From contig NZ_QOVY01000007.1 in assembly GCF_003932955.1 (NCBI RefSeq), forward strand, positions 57,815-121,814: a stretch of 64,000 nt of DNA, in the 5' to 3' direction. The position numbers and the translations under genes are program-made. Every line of letters starts with the position of its first letter. Position 1 is the stretch's first letter. This document shows positions 24,568-33,507 of this stretch, in pieces. The DNA is from Chryseobacterium sp. SC28 (GTDB taxonomy: Bacteria; Bacteroidota; Bacteroidia; Flavobacteriales; Weeksellaceae). The notes under the pieces are model-generated. The model ran no database searches. It saw only the letters and a list, made by a program, of their open reading frames with translations, and had not been told where the DNA came from.

Positions 24568-25521
24568 ATGAAATATACCTACACCGAAAAAAAAGATACA
24601 CGCTCGGGTTTCGGAGCCGGTTTGGCAGAGTTAGCAGACACCAACCCCAATGTTGTAGCCCTCTGCGCCGATTTGATTGGCTCTTTGAAGATGGAAAAAT
24701 TCATCGAGAAAGCTCCGGAGAGATTTTTCCAAACCGGAATTGCAGAAGCCAATATGATGGGCTTGGCGGCGGGTCTTACCATCAACGGGAAGATTCCTTT
24801 TGCCGGGACGTTCGCCAATTTTGCAACCTCCAGAGTTTACGACCAGATCCGCCAGTCGATTGCCTATTCCAACAAAAATGTTAAAATTGCAGCTTCCCAC
24901 GCAGGCGTTACTTTGGGCGAAGATGGCGCAACACATCAGGTTTTGGAAGACATCGGAATGATGAAAATGCTGCCGGGCATGACGGTCATCAATCCTTGCG
25001 ATTACAACCAGACCAAAGCCGCCACTTTAGCTGTAGCAGCACACCAAGGTCCTGTTTATTTGAGATTCGGCCGCCCCGTGGTTCCAGTTTTCATCCCGGA
25101 AGACATGCCTTTCGAAATCGGAAAAGGAATTCTTTTGCAAGAGGGAACAGACGTGACGATCGTCGCAACCGGACATTTGGTTTGGGAATCATTGCTGGCA
25201 GCAGACGAGTTGGAGAAAGAAGGAATCTCTTGTGAAGTGATCAACATCCACACAATAAAACCTTTGGACGAAGAGATTATCCTAAAATCCGTAGAAAAAA
25301 CCGGAAAAATAGTTTCAGCAGAAGAACATAATTTCTTAGGCGGGCTGGGCGAATCCATCGCAGGTGTTTTGGCCAGAAGAAGACCAACGCCTCAGGAATT
25401 TGTGGCTGTCAACGATACTTTCGGAGAATCGGGGACGCCGGCTGAACTGATGAAAAAATACCAAATCGATGCAGAAGCTGTCGTAAAAGCAGTGAAAAAA
25501 ATCCTCGACAGAACAAAATAA
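24568..25521 (+). CDS. Transketolase, C-terminal subunit
   Basis: This 317-residue protein supplies the pyrimidine-binding and C-terminal domains of transketolase. Motifs include FFQTGIAEANMMGLAAGL, which carries the glutamate that activates the cofactor, and SHAGVTLGEDGATHQ, followed by GPVYLRFGRP. With the preceding 283-residue subunit it forms a complete enzyme; the split form is common in Bacteroidota and many archaea. The ATG follows an A/C-rich leader containing GTTATCAACATTCAA. Confidence 0.95.
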   Translation: MKYTYTEKKDTRSGFGAGLAELADTNPNVVALCADLIGSLKMEKFIEKAPERFFQTGIAEANMMGLAAGLTINGKIPFAGTFANFATSRVYDQIRQSIAYSNKNVKIAASHAGVTLGEDGATHQVLEDIGMMKMLPGMTVINPCDYNQTKAATLAVAAHQGPVYLRFGRPVVPVFIPEDMPFEIGKGILLQEGTDVTIVATGHLVWESLLAADELEKEGISCEVINIHTIKPLDEEIILKSVEKTGKIVSAEEHNFLGGLGESIAGVLARRRPTPQEFVAVNDTFGESGTPAELMKKYQIDAEAVVKAVKKILDRTK

Positions 25522-25582
25522 TTCTCAGAAATAAATCATACAAAATCCACCATTTTTTCGGTGGATTTTTGTTTGCAAAAGT

Positions 25583-25668
25583 TTTAGGAGCTAATCCCGC
25601 TTTCCGTTGCAATCTTTTTCTTTTCAAAAAAAGAAAAAGGATTTTCACTACAATCGGGGCTATGGGTT
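25583..25668 (-). repeat. Imperfect-palindrome intergenic repeat, copy A
   Basis: The sequence begins GGAGCTAATCCCGC and ends ATCGGGGCTATGG, with a hairpin core of TCTTTTTCTTTT and AAAGAAAAAGGA between. Its reverse complement aligns end to end with copy B (26846-26953) and copy C (31018-31112). All three share an AGCCC(C)GA...ATCCTTTTT left end and an AAAAAGAT...GCGGGATTA.GCTCC-like right end. Confidence 0.65.
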
Positions 25669-25713
25669 TGGTCATCCCAATAAAGTTATCAGATAAGTTG
25701 AACATTCAAAAAA

Positions 25714-25773
25714 CGCAAATTCCCCTCCTTTGGAGGGGTGGATTCCGAATTTACAAATTCGGAAGACGGGGTG
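25714..25773. repeat. CCCCTCC/GGAGGGG palindromic intergenic element
   Basis: The stretch contains CCCCTCCTTTGGAGGGG, a perfect 7-bp palindrome with a 3-nt loop, then a second hairpin CCGAATTTACAAATTCGG, and ends in ACGGGGTGGTC. From memory, similar elements are scattered between genes in Chryseobacterium and relatives. It fills the gap between the transketolase and desulfhydrase genes together with repeat copy A. Confidence 0.6.
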
Positions 25774-25820
25774 GTCAGTAATGGCAAATAAAATGAAATT
25801 TTCAACCAAAATCAGTAATT

Positions 25821-26741
25821 TTGAAGATGCTTCAAATCCCGAAACATCAAATCCCGATCATCGAAATCAAAACCCGGTTCGATGTCCAAATTTTCATCAA
25901 AAGAGAAGACCTCATCCACCCAACAATTTCCGGAAACAAATTCTGGAAACTCTTTTTAAACGCCAACCAATATCTGGAATCTAAACCAAAAAATCCGATG
26001 CTGATAACGTTTGGCGGCGCATTTTCCAATCATATTGCTTCGGTTGCTGCTTTTGGGAAAGAATTTGGAATCAAGACCATCGGAATCATCCGAGGAAATG
26101 AATTGGAAAATATTTGGCAAGCAAATCCGACACTTTGGCAAGCTTCGCAAAACGGAATGGAATTTCAGTTTGTATCGCGAGAAGACTATCAAAATAAAGA
26201 AAATCTCAGCCAAAAATTCTCGGAAAAATATCCAAATGCCTTAATAATTCCGGAAGGTGGCAGCAATGTTTTTGCGGTAGAAGGCATCCAATATATGCTG
26301 GGCAAAGACACCAAAGATTTTGATTATCTTTGCGCGGCAGTTGGGACCGGCGGCACATTGGCGGGGATTTCCAAGTTTGCGAAAGCGCATCAGAAGGTGC
26401 TGGGCATCAAAGTGGTAAGAGATGATTCTTTGGGAAAAACCATTTTGGACTGGAGCAGCAGACGAAATTTTGAACTGAAAGACGCCGAAGAAAGTCGGTA
26501 CGGTAAAATATCGGACGAGAATATCCGTTTTATCAACTGGTTTTATAAAAAATATCAAATTCCGTTGGATCCCATTTATACCGGGAAGATGATGCAGGCT
26601 GTTTTTGAATTGGCCCAAAAAGGTTTTTTTCCGACAGCTTCCAAGATTCTGGCATTCCACACCGGCGGACTGCAAGGCATCGAAGGGGCAAATCGGTTTT
26701 TGAAAAGTAAAGGAAGAATTCAAATCGACCAATATTTGTAA
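25821..26741 (+). CDS. PLP-dependent 1-aminocyclopropane-1-carboxylate deaminase/D-cysteine desulfhydrase family enzyme
   Basis: This 306-residue type II PLP enzyme has the cofactor lysine in SGNKFWKL near residue 40, followed by TFGGAFSNHIASVAA and GTGGTLAGISKFAKAH, which bind phosphate and substrate. D-cysteine desulfhydrase and ACC deaminase share these motifs, so substrate cannot be decided. It stands between repeat elements on both sides and is probably monocistronic. A shorter start one or two codons downstream cannot be excluded. Confidence 0.85.
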   Translation: MKMLQIPKHQIPIIEIKTRFDVQIFIKREDLIHPTISGNKFWKLFLNANQYLESKPKNPMLITFGGAFSNHIASVAAFGKEFGIKTIGIIRGNELENIWQANPTLWQASQNGMEFQFVSREDYQNKENLSQKFSEKYPNALIIPEGGSNVFAVEGIQYMLGKDTKDFDYLCAAVGTGGTLAGISKFAKAHQKVLGIKVVRDDSLGKTILDWSSRRNFELKDAEESRYGKISDENIRFINWFYKKYQIPLDPIYTGKMMQAVFELAQKGFFPTASKILAFHTGGLQGIEGANRFLKSKGRIQIDQYL

Positions 26742-26845
26742 CTTTGTAATAGACGCCGCCGAATGTTGGATTTTCGAATGAATCTCAATAAAATGTAATA
26801 AATTTATATCGATTATCAAAACTGAAAATGGATGGCGAAACCCAT

Positions 26846-26953
26846 AGCCCCGATAGCAGCGGCATCCTTTTTTGTCTTTGGGTAAAGGCTTTATTGATGA
26901 TCACAACGCCGAAGACAAAAAAGATATAGCGGATAGCGGGATTAAGCTCCTAA
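26846..26953 (+). repeat. Imperfect-palindrome intergenic repeat, copy B
   Basis: The left end is CATAGCCCCGATAGCAGCGG followed by CATCCTTTTTTGTCTT; the right end is AAGACAAAAAAGATATAGCG followed by GATAGCGGGATTAAGCTCCT. The inner arms TTTTTTGTCTTTGG and CCGAAGACAAAAAA pair, leaving a loop of about 34 nt. It lies between the desulfhydrase and glucosaminidase genes. An 79-codon open frame across it is incidental. Confidence 0.65.
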
Positions 26954-26983
26954 AAAAAATTAAGTGTTTAGTAAATAGTCAAT

Positions 26984-28048
26984 ATGAGAAAGTTTTTAGT
27001 GATTGGTTTTGTAAGTATTTTGGGCATTGTAAAATCTCAAACGTGGAATACGGAAGACCAATACATCCAGAAATTTGCGCCGTATGCCGTGGCAGAAATG
27101 GAGAAATATAAAATCCCGGCAAGCATCACGCTGGCACAAGGCCTTTTGGAGACCGCCGGCGGACAGAGCATCCTGGCGCAGCAGGGCAAAAACCACTTCG
27201 GGATCAAATGCAAGGAAGACTGGACGGGGAAAACGATGAAACATACAGACGACGCGCCGAATGAGTGCTTCCGCGTGTACGACGATCCAAAACAGTCTTA
27301 TGAAGATCATTCGGTGTTCTTGGCCAACAGAAAATATTACGTCGGCCTCTTCAAACTGGATCCTAAAGATTATAAAGCCTGGGCGTACGGTCTGAAAAAA
27401 GCCGGATATGCCACCAATCCGAGGTATGCAAATATCTTGATTGATAAAATCGAGAAATATAGGCTGTATGAATTCGATAACACGACCACAGACGAGGTCT
27501 TTTATGCGATCCTAAAATTGTATCCTGCGCTGAGTAATGATGCGGTTTTCATGGCGCAACTGAGCCAAGAAAAACAGAATGACAAAGTGCCGCCTCCGAC
27601 AATCAAGGTGGACTACACGCAAGAATCGTATGCAAAGCAACAAAAGCAAATTTCGGAAATCGTAGATTCCAAAACCAAAGCGGCGCTTCTGAAAAATATT
27701 CTGGTGAAAAACCATCCGAACGGCGGACTTAAATTCTTGGTGGTGCCTGTGGATGCAGACCTTTCTGACATTTCTAAGAAATTCGGCATCAGCGAAAAAC
27801 GCTTGATGAAGTACAACGAACTGGAAGATTCTAAGCTCGCGAAAAATGACATCATTTTCTTGGAAAGCAAAAACTCATCCGGAAACAAGGAAACTTATAA
27901 AGCCGGAATCGGGGAAACGATGCACGATATTGCTCAGAAATTTGGGGTCAAACTTGCGAAGTTGTATTCCAAAAACAGAATGACGGCAGGGCAAGAACCA
28001 AAGGCAGGACAACTGATTTATCTGCAAAGTAGGAAACCGAGAAGCTAA
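26984..28048 (+). CDS. Secreted N-acetylglucosaminidase with C-terminal LysM domains
   Basis: This 354-residue exported hydrolase should cut cell-wall glycan. It begins with a signal peptide (MRKFLVIGFVSILGIVKSQ) and has a glucosaminidase domain at about 25-165. The catalytic-region motif SITLAQGLLETAGGQS is followed by KNHFGIKCK and VYDDPKQSYEDHSVFL, as in FlgJ-type enzymes. Two LysM-like repeats lie at about 245-300 and 303-352 (DLSDISKKFGISEKRLMKYN and MHDIAQKFGVKLAKLY). It may act in cell separation or wall turnover. Confidence 0.9.
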   Translation: MRKFLVIGFVSILGIVKSQTWNTEDQYIQKFAPYAVAEMEKYKIPASITLAQGLLETAGGQSILAQQGKNHFGIKCKEDWTGKTMKHTDDAPNECFRVYDDPKQSYEDHSVFLANRKYYVGLFKLDPKDYKAWAYGLKKAGYATNPRYANILIDKIEKYRLYEFDNTTTDEVFYAILKLYPALSNDAVFMAQLSQEKQNDKVPPPTIKVDYTQESYAKQQKQISEIVDSKTKAALLKNILVKNHPNGGLKFLVVPVDADLSDISKKFGISEKRLMKYNELEDSKLAKNDIIFLESKNSSGNKETYKAGIGETMHDIAQKFGVKLAKLYSKNRMTAGQEPKAGQLIYLQSRKPRS

Positions 28049-28122
28049 ATAGATATTAGCCTTTAGATGTTAGAAATTAGAACTAAATTCTATCATCTAT
28101 TAACCAACAACTATCAACCAAA

Positions 28123-29403
28123 ATGTTATACCAAAGGAGTTCAGCACTTTTTGAAGAAGCGTACAAATATATTCCGGGCGGCGTGAATTCGCCGGTGCGG
28201 GCCTTCAAATCGGTGGGCGGCGTTCCGCTTTTTATGAAATCTGCGAAAGGTGCTTATTTGACCGATGAAGATGACAGAACTTACATCGATTACATCAACT
28301 CTTGGGGACCGGCGATTTTAGGACACACACATCCCGAAGTTTTGGAAGCGATTCAGAAGCAGGCCGAGAAAGGATTTTCCTTCGGGACACCAACAGAATT
28401 GGAAACCGAGATCGCAAAATACATCGTTGAAAACGTCCCGAATATTAATCAAATCCGAATGGTTTCTTCCGGAACTGAAGCTTGTATGAGCGCAATCCGT
28501 TTGGCGAGAGGATATACGGGCAGAGAAAAAATCATCAAGTTTGAAGGCTGCTATCACGGTCATTCAGACTCATTTTTGATTCAGGCGGGAAGCGGAATGG
28601 CAACGTTCGGAAGCCCAAATTCACCCGGCGTAACCCAAGGAACCGCGAAGGATACGTTGCTTGCCGAATATAATAATTTTGAGCAGGTGGAAGATCTTTT
28701 CAAAAAGAATCCGGAACAAATTGCGGCAATCATTGTAGAACCGATTGCCGGAAATATGGGTTGCATTTTACCCGAAAATAACTTCCTTCAAAACCTTAGA
28801 AAAATCTGTGACGAGAATGGCGCTATTTTGATCTTCGATGAGGTGATGACCGGTTTTAGATTGGCTTTTGGCGGCGCGCAGGAAAGATTGAATGTAAAAG
28901 CCGACTTGGTTACATTCGGAAAAGTGATCGGTGGCGGACTGCCGGTTGGTGCTTTTGCAGGAAGAAATGAAATTATGAATCAGCTTTCGCCGAGAGGAAA
29001 TGTCTACCAGGCCGGCACTTTGAGCGGAAATCCATTAGCAATGAGAGCCGGACTCAAAACTTTGCAATTAATCAAAGAAGATCCTGATTTTTACAATAAA
29101 CTCGATAAGACAACGGAAACCTTAGACTTCGAAATTGGTAAAATCCTCAATGAGAAAGGCATTCGTCACAGAATCAACCGAAAAGGAAGTATGATGTCGA
29201 TTTTCTTTGATGTGACTTCGGTAAGTAATTTTAAGGACGTGAATAATTCCAATATCGGTTTGTTTAATAACTTATTTCATCAGGTTTTGGAACAGGGGAT
29301 TTATCTTCCGCCAAGTGGCTATGAAACCTGGTTTATTTCTTCTGCAATTGGCGATGCGGAAATTGATAAGACGCTGGAGGCTTTTAGGAATTTTGAGTAT
29401 TAG
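28123..29403 (+). CDS. hemL: Glutamate-1-semialdehyde 2,1-aminomutase
   Basis: HemL converts glutamate-1-semialdehyde to 5-aminolevulinate in the C5 route to haem. The 426-residue class III aminotransferase has [18 protein letters not shown] at the N terminus, [16 protein letters not shown] for PLP binding, DEVMTGFR and the Schiff-base lysine Lys267 in TFGKVIGGG. All are typical. Its leader contains CAACTATCAACCAAA directly before the ATG. A terminator separates it from the convergent reductase gene. Confidence 0.96.
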   Translation: MLYQRSSALFEEAYKYIPGGVNSPVRAFKSVGGVPLFMKSAKGAYLTDEDDRTYIDYINSWGPAILGHTHPEVLEAIQKQAEKGFSFGTPTELETEIAKYIVENVPNINQIRMVSSGTEACMSAIRLARGYTGREKIIKFEGCYHGHSDSFLIQAGSGMATFGSPNSPGVTQGTAKDTLLAEYNNFEQVEDLFKKNPEQIAAIIVEPIAGNMGCILPENNFLQNLRKICDENGAILIFDEVMTGFRLAFGGAQERLNVKADLVTFGKVIGGGLPVGAFAGRNEIMNQLSPRGNVYQAGTLSGNPLAMRAGLKTLQLIKEDPDFYNKLDKTTETLDFEIGKILNEKGIRHRINRKGSMMSIFFDVTSVSNFKDVNNSNIGLFNNLFHQVLEQGIYLPPSGYETWFISSAIGDAEIDKTLEAFRNFEY

Positions 29404-29419
29404 AATAAAGTAGATTTAG

Positions 29420-29461
29420 AAAAAACCTTTCAAGGTTTGAACAATTTGAAAGGTTTTTTTA
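29420..29461. terminator. Bidirectional terminator between hemL and the OYE-family gene
   Basis: AAACCTTTCAA (29423-29433) pairs with TTGAAAGGTTT (29446-29456) across a 12-nt loop. T residues follow on the plus strand and A residues precede the stem, so it can end transcription of hemL and of the convergent gene. Confidence 0.85.
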
Positions 29462-29463
29462 AT

Positions 29464-30525
29464 TTATTTCGAAGGTTTTGCCCGCAAATACTGATGCGGA
29501 TAGAAATTCTCTTCATCATTTTCCCACGCGGCAAGAACTGCAAAATAAGGATTTCTTAAGATTTCTCTTGCAAAGAAAATCAAATCTGCCTTGCCGCTTT
29601 CCAGAATTTCTTCAGCCTGCTCTGCCGTAGTGATTAGGCCCACAGCCGCGGTTCTGATTTCGGCATTTTTCTTCACATATTCTGCCAACGGAACTTGGTA
29701 GCCCGGAAGCAGCGGAATGGTAACACCATTGATATTTCCACCGCTGGAAACATCCACCAAATCCACATTTTTAGTTTTCAAAACTTTGGCGAGTTCCGCA
29801 CTGTCATTGATATTCCAGCCGTTTTCTGCATATTCGGTTCCCGAAATTCTTACAAATAAAGCCTGATTTTGCGTCAGCTCGGAATTGACTGCATCTACAA
29901 TTTCCATCAAAAATCTGGCTCTGTTTTCAGGATTTCCACCGTATTCATCTGTTCTTGTGTTGGAAAGTGGAGACAGAAACTGATGAATCAAATAGCCGTG
30001 CGCCGCATGAATTTCTATCACATCAAAACCAACATCGACGGCTCGTTTTGCGGCCTTCCGAAAATCTTGAACCAAATTTTTAATTTCTTCAGCGGTCAAA
30101 ACGTGCGGAATTCTTTCGGAAGGCAGAAATGGAATCGCACTGGGAGCAATAGTTTCCCAGCCTTCCTCGATGCTGATTTGGCGACCGGTTTCTGCGGAGA
30201 CCGAGCCTTTTCTGCCGGCGTGCGCCAATTGGATTCCGATTTTGCTTTCAGAATTTTGGTGGACGAAATTCACGATTTTTTTCAGCGCTTCGGCTTGCTC
30301 ATCCTTCCAAATCCCAAGACATCTGTTGGTAATTCTTCCGCGAGGTTCTACTGCAGTTGCTTCTGTAATCAAAAGTCCCACGCCGCCTTGAGCACGACTG
30401 CCGTAATGGACGAAATGGAAATCATTGGCAACGCCGTCTTCCGCAGAATACATGCACATTGGCGACATTACGATTCGGTTGTTCAGCTCTATGTTTCTGA
30501 ACGTTATGGGTGTGAAAAGTTTCAT
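29464..30525 (-). CDS. namA: Old-yellow-enzyme family NAD(P)H:flavin oxidoreductase (YqjM/NamA-like)
   Basis: This 353-residue FMN enzyme reduces activated C=C bonds of electrophilic alkenes. It has the TIM-barrel FMN motifs of the YqjM group: NRIVMSPMCMYSAEDG at the N terminus, QLAHAGRKGS, and HAAHGYLIHQFLSPLSN with the substrate-binding histidines, then RTDEYGGN. The length is right for YqjM (338 residues) or NamA. Physiological substrate is unknown; a role in detoxification is usual for the family. Confidence 0.9.
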   Translation of the reverse strand: MKLFTPITFRNIELNNRIVMSPMCMYSAEDGVANDFHFVHYGSRAQGGVGLLITEATAVEPRGRITNRCLGIWKDEQAEALKKIVNFVHQNSESKIGIQLAHAGRKGSVSAETGRQISIEEGWETIAPSAIPFLPSERIPHVLTAEEIKNLVQDFRKAAKRAVDVGFDVIEIHAAHGYLIHQFLSPLSNTRTDEYGGNPENRARFLMEIVDAVNSELTQNQALFVRISGTEYAENGWNINDSAELAKVLKTKNVDLVDVSSGGNINGVTIPLLPGYQVPLAEYVKKNAEIRTAAVGLITTAEQAEEILESGKADLIFFAREILRNPYFAVLAAWENDEENFYPHQYLRAKPSK

Positions 30526-30526
30526 T

Positions 30527-30999
30527 TTATTTTAATTTATTTTTATTATCAAAATTAACAGGGAACATCAAGCTGTTATCGTTGTTTACCCAATTACCTT
30601 CGAAGCTAAGAGTTGGTATTTTACTAAGTTTGTATATCATCATTTATCCGGAGAAAACTCCATTATGTTTTACTGAACCTTTTTCTGAGAATTTGTAATC
30701 ATAAAATCTAACAGATGATTCATTAAATTTTTTTGTTCTTTTTGGATTAAAAGTAACTGCACCTTCAAAATCTGCTTTTGCCCCTTCTACATTAGAATAA
30801 CCATTAACTTTATAAGTTTCCGGCGAATCTTTATCTACGAAAACGGAATAAAAACCCACATTTATTTTTGTGTTGTTATCAATCTTTCCAAAATAAGGTT
30901 TGGCATTATTCATAATAAGCTCCGGCATTTGTGCTTTGGAATAAATACTTCCAAAAATCATCCATAAAAAAGGGGAAAAAATTTTTTCAGAACCATCAT
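30527..30999 (-). pseudogene. Broken gene for a small secreted protein
   Basis: An open frame of 105 codons (30961 to 30644) begins MIFGSIYSKAQMPEL, which is the end of a signal peptide without its start. Just upstream, the frame from ATG 30996 reads MVLKKFFPLF and is out of phase by one base, within runs of 6 A, 6 T, 4 C and 6 T on the minus strand. One extra T would give the full signal peptide MVLKKFFPLFLWMIFGSIYS. After the TAA at 30644 the same frame resumes as MMIYKLSKIPTLSFEGNWV and runs to 30527, which suggests a second, nonsense lesion. The mature part shows repeated F.G.. motifs (FEGAVTF, GVFSG, SFEGNW). I do not recognise the family. Confidence 0.5.
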
Positions 31000-31017
31000 T
31001 TTAAAACATTGAATCAC

Positions 31018-31112
31018 TCGCAGCCCGACTTGAGTGGAAATCCTTTTTTTGCGTTGGGAAAAGCTTTGGCAAAAAAGATTGGGAACGGAAGGCGGATTAA
31101 GCTGCCCGAATA
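31018..31112 (+). repeat. Imperfect-palindrome intergenic repeat, copy C
   Basis: The left end is CGCAGCCCGACTTGAGTGGA followed by AATCCTTTTTTTGCG. The right end is GCAAAAAAGATTGGGAACGG followed by AAGGCGGATTAAGCTGCCC. The inner arms pair to form a hairpin around TTGGGAAAAGCTTTG. It lies upstream of the broken secreted-protein gene and downstream of the DUF1569 gene. Confidence 0.62.
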
Positions 31113-31115
31113 ATT

Positions 31116-31571
31116 CTAAACCCCAAACTGTTTCAAATGATGATCCAAATGCTTGGCCAACATATTATTCCATTCTTTGGAAGTCAGTTTCCCAAAGATG
31201 AAACTTTCTTTCCCTTCGAAGGCGTCGGCACCCAATTGTTGTGTTTTTTGCACGAAACCTATCAGGCGTTTTTTCTCTTCTTCAAAATTTTTGTCACCTG
31301 TAATGACAAACATGGCTTGTGTCGGAAGATTTTGCTTGTATGGAATTTCGTTCGTTACCTTTGGTTTTACAAAATTCTTGGACAGCCATTTTGCAATGAA
31401 GGTAGGCTTAGGGTGCTTTTCGGTTTCATAGATGAGTTCGAAGGTCACGTTGCAATGCGCGAGCATCTTGTCCACAGACATCAACCCCCATTTGGGGAAA
31501 GAATCCTCCGTGAGTGTATTGATTCTCCGGATGAAATGATTTGCATCGTTTTGATCGAAAATGTTTTTCAT
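31116..31571 (-). CDS. DUF1569 family protein (DinB-like fold)
   Basis: This 151-residue protein has the DUF1569 pattern: RINTLTEDSFPKWGLMSVDKMLAHCN near the start, an NLPTQ stretch in the middle and a C-terminal LAKHLDHHLKQFGV. The His residues at HCN and DHHL sit where DinB-superfamily proteins bind metal. Function is unknown. It diverges from pyrG. Confidence 0.85.
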   Translation of the reverse strand: MKNIFDQNDANHFIRRINTLTEDSFPKWGLMSVDKMLAHCNVTFELIYETEKHPKPTFIAKWLSKNFVKPKVTNEIPYKQNLPTQAMFVITGDKNFEEEKKRLIGFVQKTQQLGADAFEGKESFIFGKLTSKEWNNMLAKHLDHHLKQFGV

Positions 31572-31664
31572 AAAGTAATACTCTGTTTAGTCGAAGAAAT
31601 TGATTACAAATATAAGCCAAATCAAGAAATGAACCTTAAGTTTTTGTAAACCGCGGTTATAGCA

Positions 31665-31695
31665 TTGCGTGTTCAATATAGATGCTTTAACTTTG
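31665..31695 (+). promoter_or_regulatory. Promoter of pyrG
   Basis: TTG (31665-31667), a 20-bp spacer and TAACTTTG (31688-31695) match the Bacteroidetes promoter consensus. The box ends 15 bp upstream of the pyrG ATG, predicting a very short leader. Confidence 0.72.
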
Positions 31696-31710
31696 CACAA
31701 ACCTAATCTA

Positions 31711-33321
31711 ATGAGTAAAAAAGAAACGAAATACATCTTTGTGACAGGAGGTGTAACGTCGTCACTGGGCAAAGGAATTGTATCCGCTTCTTTGGGACTT
31801 CTGTTGAAATCGCGAGGTTTTAAAGTCACCATCCAAAAACTTGACCCTTACATCAATATCGATCCGGGTACGCTTAACCCTTATGAACACGGCGAATGCT
31901 ATGTGACCGACGACGGTGCAGAAACAGACTTGGATCTCGGACATTACGAAAGATTCTTGGACGCTCCCACCTCTCAGAACAACAACGTCACCACCGGTAA
32001 AATCTACCAAACGGTGATAGAAAAAGAAAGAAAAGGCGATTTTCTTGGCAAAACCGTTCAGGTGATTCCCCACATCACCAACGAAATCAAACGTCGCATC
32101 AAGATGCTGTCCAAAAAAGATTACGACATCATCATCACAGAAATCGGCGGTACAGTCGGAGATATAGAATCTCTGCCGTACATCGAAAGCGTGCGGCAGT
32201 TGCAGTGGGAACTGGGCAAAACCAATTCGATGGTCATCCACCTGACCTTGTTGCCCTACTTAGCCTCCAGTGGCGAACTGAAAACCAAACCCTCGCAACA
32301 TTCCGTGCGCCAGTTGATGGAAAGCGGCGTCCAAGCCGATGTCTTGGTTTGCCGAACAGAATACACCATCCCGAAAGAGCAGAAAGCAAAGCTCGCGCAG
32401 TTTTGTAATGTCAGTTTAGGAAACGTGATCGAGTGCATCGATATGGAAACCATCTACGAAGTGCCATTGTACCTTCAAAAACAGAATTTTGACGAGGTGG
32501 TTCTCAAAGAATTAAACCTGCAACCGGGCAAAGAATCCAATCTCAAAGAATGGAAAACTTTCCTTAAAAAATACAAAAACCCCAAACGAAGCGTCGAAAT
32601 TGCTTTGGTGGGGAAATATGTTTCGCTTCAAGATTCTTATAAATCCATAGCCGAAGCCTTCATCCACGCCGGTGCCGATATGGAAACCGAAGTGAGAATC
32701 AAATGGGTGTACAGCGGCGACATCGAAGTAGAAGGTGCAGAAAAATTATTACAAAACGTGGATGGAATCCTCATCGCGCCCGGTTTTGGCGATCGTGGTA
32801 TCGAGGGCAAAATTCAGGCAGCCAAATATGCGCGAGAAAACAAAATCCCCTTGTTCGGAATCTGTCTCGGTATGCAGATTATGACGATAGAATTTGCAAG
32901 AAATGTCTTGAATCTCGCCAAAGCCAACAGTATGGAGTTTGACACCTCTACGCCCGATCCCGTGATTGCGCTGATGGAGGAACAAAAAAATGTGGTGGAC
33001 AAAGGCGGCACAATGCGTCTCGGCGCATGGAAATGTGTCCTGAAACAAGGCTCGAAATTGGCCGAAATCTATGGCGCAAAAACCATCTCGGAGCGCCACC
33101 GCCACCGCTATGAGTTCAACAGCGATTATAAAAAGGATTTTGAAGACCACGGATTGATGCCCACCGGACATAATCCCGAAACCGGACTGGTAGAAACTTT
33201 GGAGCTGAAAGATCATCCTTTCTACATCGGTGTGCAATACCATCCGGAATATAAAAGTACCGTTGCAACGCCACACCCGCTTTTCAAAGCGTTTATTGCC
33301 GCCGCAACAAAAGGAAAGTAA
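31711..33321 (+). CDS. pyrG: CTP synthase
   Basis: PyrG aminates UTP to CTP using glutamine. The ATG at 31711 (MSKKETKYIFVTGGVTSSLGKG) gives 536 residues; an upstream in-frame ATG at 31669 overlaps the promoter and is unlikely. The N-terminal amidoligase domain has KLDPYINIDPGTLNPYEHGE and ITEIGGTVGDIES. The C-terminal class I glutamine amidotransferase has the nucleophile Cys385 in LFGICLGMQ and the YHPEYKS His/Glu pair. A terminator follows within 30 bp. Confidence 0.97.
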   Translation: MSKKETKYIFVTGGVTSSLGKGIVSASLGLLLKSRGFKVTIQKLDPYINIDPGTLNPYEHGECYVTDDGAETDLDLGHYERFLDAPTSQNNNVTTGKIYQTVIEKERKGDFLGKTVQVIPHITNEIKRRIKMLSKKDYDIIITEIGGTVGDIESLPYIESVRQLQWELGKTNSMVIHLTLLPYLASSGELKTKPSQHSVRQLMESGVQADVLVCRTEYTIPKEQKAKLAQFCNVSLGNVIECIDMETIYEVPLYLQKQNFDEVVLKELNLQPGKESNLKEWKTFLKKYKNPKRSVEIALVGKYVSLQDSYKSIAEAFIHAGADMETEVRIKWVYSGDIEVEGAEKLLQNVDGILIAPGFGDRGIEGKIQAAKYARENKIPLFGICLGMQIMTIEFARNVLNLAKANSMEFDTSTPDPVIALMEEQKNVVDKGGTMRLGAWKCVLKQGSKLAEIYGAKTISERHRHRYEFNSDYKKDFEDHGLMPTGHNPETGLVETLELKDHPFYIGVQYHPEYKSTVATPHPLFKAFIAAATKGK

Positions 33322-33325
33322 GCAT

Positions 33326-33354
33326 AACTGCGGATTTCGGTTCGCAGTTTTTTT
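33326..33354 (+). terminator. Rho-independent terminator after pyrG
   Basis: AACTGCG (33326-33332) and CGCAGTT (33343-33349) form a 7-bp stem with a 10-nt loop, followed by a T run, 4 bp after the pyrG stop. Confidence 0.88.
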
Positions 33355-33459
33355 GAGGATTATTTATAATGTATTTTCTCACTTAGTTCAATTGGATTAT
33401 TAAATTTCTTGGGCGTAAAATTTTTCTCCCGCGCACTTCAGTAAGTAATAATGTAAAAT

Positions 33460-33487
33460 AAAAAAACTCCAGCACTCACTGGAGTTG
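33460..33487 (-). terminator. Rho-independent terminator after the beta-barrel gene
   Basis: On the minus strand AACTCCAG (33486-33479) and CTGGAGTT (33472-33465) pair around a 6-nt loop, and a T run follows. Confidence 0.85.
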
Positions 33488-33507
33488 ACTAAAGTTTTAG
33501 ACCATAT

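Noticed and set aside
26872..27111. 79-codon ORF before the glucosaminidase
   Set aside because: Runs through repeat copy B and into the signal peptide of the real gene in another frame.
31669..31710. Upstream in-frame ATG of pyrG
   Set aside because: The extra codons overlap the promoter -7 box, and the family N terminus begins at 31711.
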